A stretch of DNA of 15,074 nucleotides from a bacterium. Its GTDB lineage: Bacteria > Arandabacterota > Arandabacteria > Arandabacterales > JALGWA01. This document shows positions 1 to 6,584 of this stretch, piece by piece. The notes below the pieces were generated by a model. That model worked only from the letters and a program-made list of their open reading frames with translations. It searched no databases and was not told the origin of the DNA. Made by a program: the position numbers and the translations under genes. The stretch's first letter is position 1; each line of letters opens with the position of its first letter. The stretch covers positions 1 to 15,074 of the forward strand of contig JALGWA010000005.1 of NCBI GenBank assembly GCA_025774425.1, read 5' to 3'.

Positions 1-699
1 GCCGCTCTCATGCGGGACCATCTCGGCCGCAGCGAAGTCGAGGTGCGCCGCGCGAGGGTGGTTTCCCTCGACTACGCGGACGACCGCTTCCACCTGGCGA
101 CGGGGGCGGACCGCATCGCCTGCCGGGTCGCCGTCGTCGCATCCGGCACCGAGCCGAGGAAGATCGCCGGCCTCGCCGTCCCCGACGACATAATGGACCG
201 CGTGTTCTACGAGGTCCACCCGATCCGCAATGTCCGCCACGCCGGCATAGCAGTCGTCGGCTCCGGGGACGCGGCCTTCGACTACGCCGTCAGCCTGGCC
301 GGGTGGAACGAGGTGACCGTGCTGATGAGGGGGCCCGGCGCGAAATGCAACCCGCGGCTCTGGGAGAGGGCCTCGGGCTCGCTCCACATAGCAATGATGC
401 GGAATATCGTGCTGGAGAAGGTCGTCGGGCACGCCGGCAGGCTGCTGCTCCACTGCCGCGACCGGGGCGGCCCCGAGACGACCACGCTGGCGGCGGATTA
501 CCTGGTCATCGCCGTCGGGCGGGAGCCGGCCACGCATTTCTTTACGCGGAACCTCGCCGAGCAGGCCGCGTATCTGACGCTGGCCGGCAGGCTCCATCTC
601 GTGGGCGACGTCAAGAACGGGCATCACCGGCAGACGGCGATCTCGGTGGGAAACGGAGTCGACGCGGCCATGCACATAGCGAGGGGGCTCGAGGTATGA
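1..699 (+). CDS. NAD(P)/FAD-dependent oxidoreductase, thioredoxin reductase-like (5' end outside window)
   Basis: The frame is open to the first base, so the N-terminus with the first FAD-binding GxGxxG lies outside the window. The Met at base 10 is probably internal. About 232 codons are visible. They contain the VVASGTEPR strand seen in two-dinucleotide-fold flavoproteins, then a second Rossmann motif (GIAVVGSGDAAFDYA) for NAD(P)H, and near the C-terminus the FAD-contacting GD motif in HLVGDVKNG followed by a QTAISVGNGVDAA helix. That is the layout of the thioredoxin reductase/ferredoxin-NADP reductase family. The CxxC normally found just before the NAD(P) motif in classical thioredoxin reductase is absent (the stretch reads VFYEVHPIRNVRHAG), so it probably does not reduce thioredoxin by the usual mechanism. 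Its stop overlaps the start of the radical SAM gene by ATGA. Coupled expression suggests, as inference only, that it could supply electrons to that enzyme. Confidence 0.85.
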   Translation, partial: AALMRDHLGRSEVEVRRARVVSLDYADDRFHLATGADRIACRVAVVASGTEPRKIAGLAVPDDIMDRVFYEVHPIRNVRHAGIAVVGSGDAAFDYAVSLAGWNEVTVLMRGPGAKCNPRLWERASGSLHIAMMRNIVLEKVVGHAGRLLLHCRDRGGPETTTLAADYLVIAVGREPATHFFTRNLAEQAAYLTLAGRLHLVGDVKNGHHRQTAISVGNGVDAAMHIARGLEV

Positions 700-1677
700 C
701 GGCCGGGGGAACGGGAGCCATGGCGCTTAGAGTGCTGGCCGCAAGCGGAAACGACCAACTCGCGCGGGTGTACATCGCCGAGACCGCCGCGGGCGGCAAG
801 GTCGAGTTCGTAGAGTCCGTCCAACCGCCGGTGCCGCTCGAGGAGAAGTGGGTCATAATCGTCTCGACGCTCCTCGGCTGTCCCGTCGGCTGCCCCCTCT
901 GCGACGCCGGCCACTTCTACGAGGGCAAACTCGCGGCCGCGGACATCCTCGCCCAGATCGCCCACGTCGTCTCCCGGCGTTTCCCATCCGGGGAGATAGG
1001 TACCCGCAGGCTCAAGATCCAGTTCGCCCGCATGGGAGAGCCCGCCCTCAACGACGAGGTGCTCACGGTGCTCGAGCGTCTGCCGGAGGTCTACCCCGCC
1101 GACATACTCTTTCCAGCCGTCTCGACGATAGCTCCACTGGGGAGAGAGGCTTTCTTCGAAAGACTTCTCGACATCAAGAACCGCCTCTACGGCCGCCGCT
1201 TCCAGCTCCAGTTCTCCATTCACTCCACCGACCCCGCCTCCAGGGACCGGCTGATTCCCGCGCCCAAGCGCCTTCCACAGGGCCGGCGAACGCAAGGTGA
1301 CGCTCAACTTCGCCCTCGCCCGCGACGTCCCCGTGGACGCCGCCGCGCTGCACGCCGTGTTCGACCCAGGCACGTTCCTGGTCAAGATAACCCCCGTGAA
1401 CCCCACGTACCAGGCGCTGAGGAACGGCATAACGTCGCTCATCACCGACGACGCCGGGGGCTGCGGCCTCGCCGACGACCTCCGCGCCCTGGGCTACGAC
1501 GTCATAGTGTCCATCGGGGAGCTGGAGGAGAACCACATCGGGAGCAACTGCGGCCAGCACTTGACGCATTACCTTGAGGAGACGCGGCGGCCGGGGGAGT
1601 CGTATACGTACCCGATAAAACCCACGGGGTCAGAGCTCAAAATGCACAGGGGTCTGACCCCTCGAAATGCACAATAG
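696..1677 (+). pseudogene. RlmN-like radical SAM protein, frameshifted near 1266-1272 with an apparent short deletion
   Basis: The reading frame starts at ATG 696 (ATGA overlap with the flavoprotein); ATG 720 is an alternative start. It carries the radical SAM cluster motif CPVGCPLC (CX3CX2C, cysteines at 879, 891 and 900) and the FARMGEPALND segment matching the GEP motif of RlmN/Cfr-type enzymes. After DRLIPAPK the frame is lost. The similarity resumes one frame over (codons from about 1270) as AFHRAGERKVTLNFALA and runs to IGSNCGQHL, which matches the catalytic methyl-carrying Cys region (ACGQL) of RlmN; this Cys codon is at 1549. RlmN family members usually have an extra helix of roughly 10 residues between LIP and the KVT strand. 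Here it is missing, so a deletion of length 3n+2 would explain both the gap and the frame change. The last codons and the stop lie in a palindromic repeat. Assembly error is an alternative to true decay. Confidence 0.75.
1626..1673. repeat. REP-like palindromic element with flanking direct repeat
   Basis: A perfect 9-bp inverted repeat, GGGGTCAGA (1626-1634) and TCTGACCCC (1653-1661), encloses an 18-nt loop. AAATGCACA occurs in the loop (1640-1648) and again just after the palindrome (1665-1673). The combination of GGGGTCTGACCCC-type arms with AAATGCAC resembles palindromes mobilised by REP-associated tyrosine transposases (Y1 family); that link is from memory and no transposase is in this window. 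The element supplies the last roughly 17 codons and the stop of the upstream radical SAM frame, and could also act as a hairpin at the 3' end of its mRNA. Confidence 0.6.
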
Positions 1678-1729
1678 GCGGCCGGCTGCATCCGGCGACT
1701 CATGCGGGCCGCCCGGCAGGGACAGACCG

Positions 1730-2326
1730 ATGGCTTTGAGCATCATCGAGGTCGGCAGGCAGGGCCTCCGCGAGTACTCAAGTGTTTCCATCGCCTTCGA
1801 GGTCAAGACCGTACTCCGCGTCGAGCGCGTCCGCGGCGGCATGGGGGGCATAAGACTCACCGAGGAGGTGCTGACCCGCCCATATACGAAGGACTACGAC
1901 GGATCGGAAGAGGGTGGCCCGGAGCGCTGGACTGACAGGTTCGATCTGGCGAACTGGGGCATATTCATAGGCCGCGAGAACGCCTCCCCCGTCTGCGCCG
2001 CCGCAGTCGCCTACGACACGCCCGGCGTGCACATGCTGGGCGGGCGGAGGGATCTCGCGGTGCTGTGGGACATGCGCGTCGTCCCGGGAAGGCGGCGTTC
2101 GGGCGTGGGAACGGCCATGTTCGACCACGTGCTCGGCTGGAGCCGGACCCGCGGCGCCAAGCAGCTCAAGATCGAGACGCAGAACATCAACGTCCCGGCG
2201 TGTCGCTTCTACCGGGCGAGGGGCTGCCGGCTGGGGGAAATAGACATGCACGCCTACGCCCACGACCCGCGCGTCGCCCACGAGGTGATGCTCGTGTGGT
2301 ATCTTGACTTGCGAAGGACCCGATGA
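1730..2326 (+). CDS. GNAT family N-acetyltransferase, streptothricin acetyltransferase-like
   Basis: This is a 198-residue protein from ATG 1730, preceded by AGGGA at good spacing. The longer open frame from 1667 begins beside the repeat and has no such site. The C-terminal half is a clear GNAT fold: strand LAVLWDMRVVPG (residues 109-120), the acetyl-CoA pyrophosphate loop RRRSGVGTAM (121-130), then LKIETQNINVPACRFY (146-161) and GCRLGEIDMHAY (165-176). The ETQ-x-IN-x-P-AC-x-FY and LGxxDxxxY pattern is typical of the SatA/streptothricin acetyltransferase group, which transfers acetyl from acetyl-CoA to an amine. The real substrate cannot be told from sequence; many members of this group have no role in resistance. 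The first 60 residues are not recognised. The gene sits alone on the + strand, 52 bp after the disrupted radical SAM frame. The promoter for the next gene begins inside its last codons. Confidence 0.85.
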   Translation: MALSIIEVGRQGLREYSSVSIAFEVKTVLRVERVRGGMGGIRLTEEVLTRPYTKDYDGSEEGGPERWTDRFDLANWGIFIGRENASPVCAAAVAYDTPGVHMLGGRRDLAVLWDMRVVPGRRRSGVGTAMFDHVLGWSRTRGAKQLKIETQNINVPACRFYRARGCRLGEIDMHAYAHDPRVAHEVMLVWYLDLRRTR

Positions 2327-2332
2327 TACACT
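2304..2332 (+). promoter_or_regulatory. Candidate sigma70-type promoter for the sppA-like gene
   Basis: TTGACT (2304-2309, 5/6 match to the -35 consensus) is separated by exactly 17 nt from TACACT (2327-2332, 4/6 match to the -10). The -35 lies in the last codons of the GNAT gene and the -10 directly follows its stop. Transcription would begin near 2339 and leave a leader of about 115 nt before the ATG at 2454. Confidence 0.5.
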
Positions 2333-2346
2333 TCGGCGTCGATCTC

Positions 2347-2377
2347 TCCAGGCGGCAGCGCCGAGCCGTCCCCTGGA
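2347..2377 (+). other. Leader stem-loop in the 5' UTR of the sppA-like gene
   Basis: TCCAGG (2347-2352) pairs with CCTGGA (2372-2377), and CGGC (2353-2356) pairs with GCCG (2365-2368). This gives a 10-bp stem with a 3-nt bulge and an 8-nt loop. There is no U-tract, so it is not a typical terminator. It lies just after the predicted transcription start. The rest of the leader to 2453 holds only the strong AAAGGAGGG ribosome binding site; no known riboswitch was recognised. Confidence 0.4.
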
Positions 2378-2453
2378 CAGGCTCCGCGGATTGCATGCGC
2401 GGACTCCCCGACCGATCCACTGTCGCTAAGGTTGTGCATGAAAGGAGGGCCCC

Positions 2454-4886
2454 ATGAAGTCGGTGAAGTGCTTGACCACGGCGATACTGCTCCTCGCCGT
2501 CGCCGGAGCGGCCGAGGCCACCATACCGCAGTACCACACGCATTCGAAGTATCTCCTCGCTCCGCCGGGTGCCATGGGCATGGGCCTGTACGGCTACGTC
2601 AACCCGGCCCTGCTCACCTACCTCCACCAGCCGGACTTCTACTTCGTCTGGTCGGACGCCGACGGCGACTGGAGCGCATCCAACGGCTGGGGGTTCTTCA
2701 GCGGTTTTCCGACCGTCAACATGGGGTTCGGCGTGATAAAGGACGAGATGGACGCCGGCGCCTCGTATGACTACAGGCTGTCGTTCGCAGGCGGCAGGCC
2801 GACGTCGAGCTTCGGCCTGCAGTACAACTGGGCGGCCGGGGGCAATCGCACGCTCGACAGGTCCGACTTCTTCAGCGTCGGCTGGCTCGTCCGCCCCATG
2901 CGATACCTGTCACTGGGCGCGGTCGGCCAGTTTTCGACTACGAGCGCCGACAACCAGGGCATTTTCGATGCGGCCGTCCGCGTCCTCGGCGACGAGCGCC
3001 TGACCGTGTTCGCCGACTACGCCCTGCAGCGAGGAATGAGAATGGCGGACGCGCCCTGGAGCGCCGGCGCCATATGGGAAGTGGTGCCGGGCGTGCGCCT
3101 CGCGGGCCGTTACTTCGACACGCAGGCTTTCACCCTCGGTCTCTCCTTCAGCCTGGGGCATGCCGGCGGTACGGCGCAGTGGTTGTGGGACGAGGACAAC
3201 AACTACGGCTACGGCACATACGGCGTGCGCGCGGGGGCCTACGACCGCAACGTCTTCCACGACCGCATCGCGGAGAAGCGATACCTGCGCCTCGACCTCA
3301 AGGGGCCGATCAAGTACCAGCGCTACAAGTGGTTCGACAAGTCCCATACGCTGGTCGGCCTGCTCGAGACGATCGAGAAGGCCGAGGACGACGGCTCGAT
3401 AAGCGGCATCGTCGTCAACACGTCCGGAATGCGCGCCAGCCTTGAGATCAAGTGGGAAATCCGGGACAAGCTCGAAGACTTCAAGAAGTCGGGCAAGAGG
3501 GTGATCGCATATATCGACGACGCGACCCTCGGGACCTACACCCTCGCCACCGTCGCCGACAGGATCATAATGGATCCCACCGGCACGCTCGCCATACCGG
3601 GCGTGGTCGGCGGACGCACGTATCTCAAGCAGACCCTGGCGAAACTCGGCATCGGCTTCGAGGAGTGGCGCTTCTTCAAGTACAAGTCCGCCTACGAGAG
3701 CTTCTCCCGGGAGAACTTCTCCGACGGCGACAGGGAGCAGATCGAGAGGATCCTCGACGAGGCATATCGCATCACCCGCGAGGAAATCTGCGCCGCCCGC
3801 GGACTCAGCGACACGGAATACGATCGCATCGTCGACGAGATGACGTATCTCAGGCCGGAGGAGGCCCTCGATCTCGGCCTCGTCGACAAGCTCGGCAAGC
3901 CCGACGCCGCCGACCGCGTCATAGAGGACCTGGAGGGCAGGAAGCTCGCCACCGTCAGCCCGAAGTACTTCGAGATATTCACTCCCCCAAGGGAAGCCTA
4001 CTGGGGCACGAGGAAGCAGATCGCCCTCATCTATGCTCTCGGCATCTGCGCGATGGACCAGGGCATAAGCGCGAGGAAACTCTCACGCTACATAGACTCG
4101 GCCAGGAAGAACAAGAGAATCGAGGCGGTGGTCTTCCGCGTCGACTCGCCCGGGGGGAGCGCCATGGCCTCCGATCTCGTCGCCGAGGCGATCAAGAAGT
4201 GCGCCGAGGAGAAGCCGGTGATCGTGTCGCAAGGCGCCGTGGCCGCTTCGGGAGGTTACTGGATCTCCATGTACGCCGACAAGATAGTCGCCTCGCCCGC
4301 GACGCTCACCGGATCGATCGGAGTCATCGGCGGGTGGTTCTACAACAAGGGCCTGAAGGAGAAACTCGGCATGAGCACCGACTTCGTCAAGATCGGTGAG
4401 CACGCCGACCTCGGCTTCGGGGCGAAGCTGCCGTACCTGGGCGTGGGGATTCCCGACAGGAATCTCACCGAGGATGAGTTCGCCAGGGTGAAGAACTTGA
4501 TCATCGAGTTCTACCACGACTTCGTGGAAAAGGTCGCCGAAGGCCGGGACATGGAGTACGACGCCGTGGACGAGATAGCGCAGGGCAGGGTCTGGATGGG
4601 CACCGACGGCCGGGAGAACGGCCTGGTCGACGAGCTGGGCGGCCTCGACGCCGCCATCCGGCTTGCCAAGCGCGAGGCCGGCATACCCGAAGACGAGAAA
4701 GTCGAACTCGTCGAGATGCCGAGGCCCCAGCTGATGAGCCCCAACGTGTTCGCTCCCAGACTCTTCGGGATCGAGGTCGGCGAGGAGGACGAGTTCATGC
4801 AGCTCCTCAGATTCAGGCTCGAGCACAACGGGGACCCCTTGCCCATGATGCCGGTGGACCAGATCGGGCTCTTCACGGAGAACTAG
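2454..4886 (+). CDS. sppA: Signal peptide peptidase SppA (S49, tandem-domain type) with an N-terminal barrel-like extension
   Basis: This 810-residue protein has a strong ribosome binding site, AAAGGAGGG. Residues 1-22 form a signal peptide (ILLLAVAGAAEA, probable cleavage after AEA). Residues about 23-270 are rich in aromatic and glycine residues with alternating strands and resemble an outer-membrane barrel domain; ordinary SppA lacks this. Residues about 275-500 are the first S49 domain, with Lys411 in YKSAYESF matching the catalytic lysine of tandem SppA (E. coli Lys209). Residues about 520-750 are the second S49 domain, with FRVDSPGGSAMASD and the nucleophile Ser599 in GAVAASGGYW (E. coli Ser409). 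Both members of the Ser/Lys dyad are therefore present and the enzyme should be active, degrading signal peptides or other small membrane-associated peptides in the envelope. Length exceeds the roughly 600 residues of E. coli SppA because of the extension. It is followed 56 bp later by the glutaredoxin-FTR gene. Confidence 0.93.
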   Translation: MKSVKCLTTAILLLAVAGAAEATIPQYHTHSKYLLAPPGAMGMGLYGYVNPALLTYLHQPDFYFVWSDADGDWSASNGWGFFSGFPTVNMGFGVIKDEMDAGASYDYRLSFAGGRPTSSFGLQYNWAAGGNRTLDRSDFFSVGWLVRPMRYLSLGAVGQFSTTSADNQGIFDAAVRVLGDERLTVFADYALQRGMRMADAPWSAGAIWEVVPGVRLAGRYFDTQAFTLGLSFSLGHAGGTAQWLWDEDNNYGYGTYGVRAGAYDRNVFHDRIAEKRYLRLDLKGPIKYQRYKWFDKSHTLVGLLETIEKAEDDGSISGIVVNTSGMRASLEIKWEIRDKLEDFKKSGKRVIAYIDDATLGTYTLATVADRIIMDPTGTLAIPGVVGGRTYLKQTLAKLGIGFEEWRFFKYKSAYESFSRENFSDGDREQIERILDEAYRITREEICAARGLSDTEYDRIVDEMTYLRPEEALDLGLVDKLGKPDAADRVIEDLEGRKLATVSPKYFEIFTPPREAYWGTRKQIALIYALGICAMDQGISARKLSRYIDSARKNKRIEAVVFRVDSPGGSAMASDLVAEAIKKCAEEKPVIVSQGAVAASGGYWISMYADKIVASPATLTGSIGVIGGWFYNKGLKEKLGMSTDFVKIGEHADLGFGAKLPYLGVGIPDRNLTEDEFARVKNLIIEFYHDFVEKVAEGRDMEYDAVDEIAQGRVWMGTDGRENGLVDELGGLDAAIRLAKREAGIPEDEKVELVEMPRPQLMSPNVFAPRLFGIEVGEEDEFMQLLRFRLEHNGDPLPMMPVDQIGLFTEN

Positions 4887-4942
4887 AGACGGGCGGGGCG
4901 CCGGCGGCAGGCATGGGGTCATCCCTATTGAAGGGGAGTGAG

Positions 4943-5545
4943 ATGGCCGGCAGGAAGGTCAAGATGTACACGTTGAGCACGTGCAGTCACTGCAAGGCGG
5001 CGAAGAGATTCATGGTGGACCACGGCATCGACTTCGACTACACGGACGTGGACCTCCTCGACGGCGCCGAACGCATGCGCGCCATAAGGGAAGTGCGCGC
5101 CTACAACCCCGCGTGCACATTCCCGACCATTCTCATCGGGGACGAAGTCATAGTCGGAAACGACGAGTCCAGGCTCACGGAGGCCCTGGGCCTCCGCGAG
5201 GCCGGCGGGGGCATGACCGCCGAGGGCCTGTACGAGATGCTGAGGAAGACCCAGGAACCCAAGGGCTATCACTTCAGCGACGACCGCGCGCACGTGTTCG
5301 ACCTGCTGCGGGCGCTGATCAAGAACAAGGAGCGCTACGGTTACATGTGCTGTCCCTGCCGCCTCGCGGCCGACGACCCGGAGTGGGACAGCGACATAAT
5401 CTGTCCGTGCGCCTACCGGGAAGCCGACGTCACGGAGTACGGAAGCTGCTACTGCGGTCTCTACGTGTCAAGGGCGTGGAAGGAAGGGGGCGAGGAGCGC
5501 CGATACGTGCCGGAGCGCCGCCCGGCCGAGAAGATCCGCTTCTGA
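4943..5545 (+). CDS. Glutaredoxin-ferredoxin:thioredoxin reductase catalytic-subunit fusion
   Basis: This 200-residue protein starts at ATG 4943, chosen over ATG 4913 because AAGGGGAG lies just upstream and the protein then starts directly at the glutaredoxin strand. Residues 5-85 are a glutaredoxin/thioredoxin fold with active-site C14-S-H-C17 and the cis-proline region TFPT (59-62). Residues about 92-175 match the FTR catalytic (beta) chain, with C137-P-C139, C154-P-C156 and C169-Y-C171. By analogy with plant FTR, C137, C154, C156 and C169 would bind a [4Fe-4S] cluster and C139/C171 would form the redox disulfide. The spacing (X14 and X12) differs from the plant form (X16 and X8), and the CHC histidine is a tyrosine. 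The likely role is electron transfer from a ferredoxin-like donor to the attached glutaredoxin-like domain or other thiol partners. No FTR variable (alpha) chain is nearby, and bacterial members usually lack one. Confidence 0.88.
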   Translation: MAGRKVKMYTLSTCSHCKAAKRFMVDHGIDFDYTDVDLLDGAERMRAIREVRAYNPACTFPTILIGDEVIVGNDESRLTEALGLREAGGGMTAEGLYEMLRKTQEPKGYHFSDDRAHVFDLLRALIKNKERYGYMCCPCRLAADDPEWDSDIICPCAYREADVTEYGSCYCGLYVSRAWKEGGEERRYVPERRPAEKIRF

Positions 5546-5572
5546 AGGCACCGGCCCTGCGCCGACGCGCTC

Positions 5573-5941
5573 CTACTTCGGAACCCAGTCATGGGCGGCG
5601 CCTTCGACATCGCAGTCGACCTCGACGGGCACGCCGTCGAGCCAGGTTATGGTGTAGTCGTTGAAGTCGGGGACATCACTCGAGGGGCACTCGCACAGCC
5701 TCTGCGGGACGCAGCCGGCCGCCGCCAGCACGGAGACGTTCATGTCTCCATCGGGCACCACGATGTCTATCGCATACGTATACGCGGCTTCGAGGACGTT
5801 CCTCTGATTGCTGATGCACGCGGCCATCTCCGCATTGGTCTTCATGCGCCCGAAATTGGCGGAACCGATTGCCGCGAGTATGCCGATTATGACGAGCACG
5901 ACGAGGAGCTCTATGAGGGTGAAACCGTTCTGTCTCGGCAT
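5573..5941 (-). CDS. Type IV pilin-like/pseudopilin protein 1
   Basis: This 122-residue protein starts at 5941, with GGAGG a suitable distance upstream. A longer in-frame reading to 6019 exists, but that upstream part contains the promoter-like element. The protein opens with a six-residue class III leader MPRQNG, then FTLIELLVVLVIIGILAAIG: prepilin peptidase would cut after Gly6, and Glu5 of the mature protein is present. The roughly 90-residue globular part has a Cys-rich end: CVPQRLCECPSSD, then DYTITW, VEVDCD and GAAHDW. It is a clear paralogue of the pilin gene immediately upstream (DYxITW, VDCD and GAxHxW are shared). Short pilins of this kind can be minor pilins, secretion pseudopilins or competence pilins; no assembly ATPase, platform or peptidase gene is in the window. 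It converges on the glutaredoxin-FTR gene with 27 bp between stops and no clear terminator. Confidence 0.88.
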   Translation of the reverse strand: MPRQNGFTLIELLVVLVIIGILAAIGSANFGRMKTNAEMAACISNQRNVLEAAYTYAIDIVVPDGDMNVSVLAAAGCVPQRLCECPSSDVPDFNDYTITWLDGVPVEVDCDVEGAAHDWVPK

Positions 5942-5966
5942 GTGGGCGCCTCCGTAAGCCGTCTCG

Positions 5967-6000
5967 TCGTATTTATCGGCATCCCGGCCCCTCTGCTTGA
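5967..6000 (-). promoter_or_regulatory. Candidate sigma28-type promoter upstream of pilin 1
   Basis: Read on the minus strand: TCAAGC, 14 nt, then GCCGATAA (5973-5980) and ATACGA. GCCGATAA is the exact -10 consensus of FliA/SigD-type (sigma28) promoters. TCAA sits 16 nt upstream, within the usual 14-16 nt spacing to the TAAA -35 box. The start site would be near 5965, giving a short leader holding GGAGG. The same 34-bp layout precedes pilin 2. Alternative: remnant of a duplicated coding or leader sequence, since both copies can also be translated as ADKYD. Confidence 0.4.
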
Positions 6001-6019
6001 GGCGCCCCGCGGCGTGCAT

Positions 6020-6412
6020 CTAGTGGGGGCGCCACTCATGCTGCGCGCCCATCTCGTCACAGTCGACGTCCACGGGCTGGCCGTCGGCCCACGTGATTAT
6101 GTAATCATCGAGATCGAGGGCCTCGTCGCTCGGGCAGTCGCACAAGTCGGCGATGATGAACGCCCCCATGAAGAGGTCCTTGACGTTCATCGGACCGTCG
6201 GGGACGTCGAAGTCCATCGAGTACAGGAAGGCCGACTGTATGACGCCCCTCTGGTTGGCCCTGCACTGGGCCCTGAGCGCGTTGTTCCGCATGTTTCCGT
6301 AGGCGACGAAGGACATGGCCGCGAGTATGCCGATGATGATGATCACGACCACGAGCTCGACCAGCGTGAAGCCCGTCTCCCGGCGCCTGCATATTTCCCG
6401 CTCATGCTCCAT
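6020..6412 (-). CDS. Type IV pilin-like/pseudopilin protein 2
   Basis: This 130-residue protein starts at ATG 6412, the last Met before the prepilin leader. Its leader MEHEREICRRRETG (14 residues) is followed by FTLVELVVVIIIIGILAAMS, so cleavage after Gly14 leaves Phe1 and Glu5 as in class III pilins. The globular part carries DLCDCPSDE, then DYIITW, PVDVDCD and GAQHEW, paralogous to the downstream pilin. No ribosome binding site is visible before the start. The sigma28-like box ends only about 8 nt upstream, so the transcript could be leaderless. The open frame continues upstream to 6547 but shows no pilin-like features there. The two pilin genes are 78 bp apart on the same strand and probably arose by tandem duplication. 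The role is most likely a minor pilin or pseudopilin; assembly genes must be elsewhere. Confidence 0.85.
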   Translation of the reverse strand: MEHEREICRRRETGFTLVELVVVIIIIGILAAMSFVAYGNMRNNALRAQCRANQRGVIQSAFLYSMDFDVPDGPMNVKDLFMGAFIIADLCDCPSDEALDLDDYIITWADGQPVDVDCDEMGAQHEWRPH

Positions 6413-6413
6413 A

Positions 6414-6447
6414 TCGTACTTATCGGCACCCGGGCGCCCTCGCTCGA
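6414..6447 (-). promoter_or_regulatory. Candidate sigma28-type promoter upstream of pilin 2
   Basis: Minus strand: TCGAGC, 14 nt, then GCCGATAA (6420-6427) and GTACGA. It aligns without gaps to the element before pilin 1, with the -10-like box identical. The expected start site falls almost on the ATG at 6412, so it predicts a leaderless or nearly leaderless mRNA. The rest of the 172-bp gap up to the divergent cupin gene shows no other clear signal. Confidence 0.38.
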
Positions 6448-6584
6448 GCTCCGGCAGCGTCCGGAGTTCCGCGCCCGTAAGATTCCGCTTCACTCGACCT
6501 CCGAAAAGGGGCAGAATGGAAGCACGGGTCGATAGTGTAAGCACCACCTGGACAGCCGCGTTTCACTGCGCTTGGAGGAACAGG

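Noticed and set aside
1730..2326. Antibiotic-resistance gene (streptothricin acetyltransferase)
   Set aside because: The motifs place it in that GNAT subgroup, but the subgroup is broad, the N-terminus differs, and no resistance context is present. Only a family-level call is justified.
4083..4922. 279-codon - strand open frame opposite the SppA second domain
   Set aside because: The sense strand holds the catalytic Ser599 motif and intact S49 domain. The antisense frame has shadow composition.
5546..5572. Possible bidirectional terminator between the convergent glutaredoxin-FTR and pilin 1 genes
   Set aside because: Only a 4-bp CGGC/GCCG stem can be drawn and there is no U-tract on either strand.
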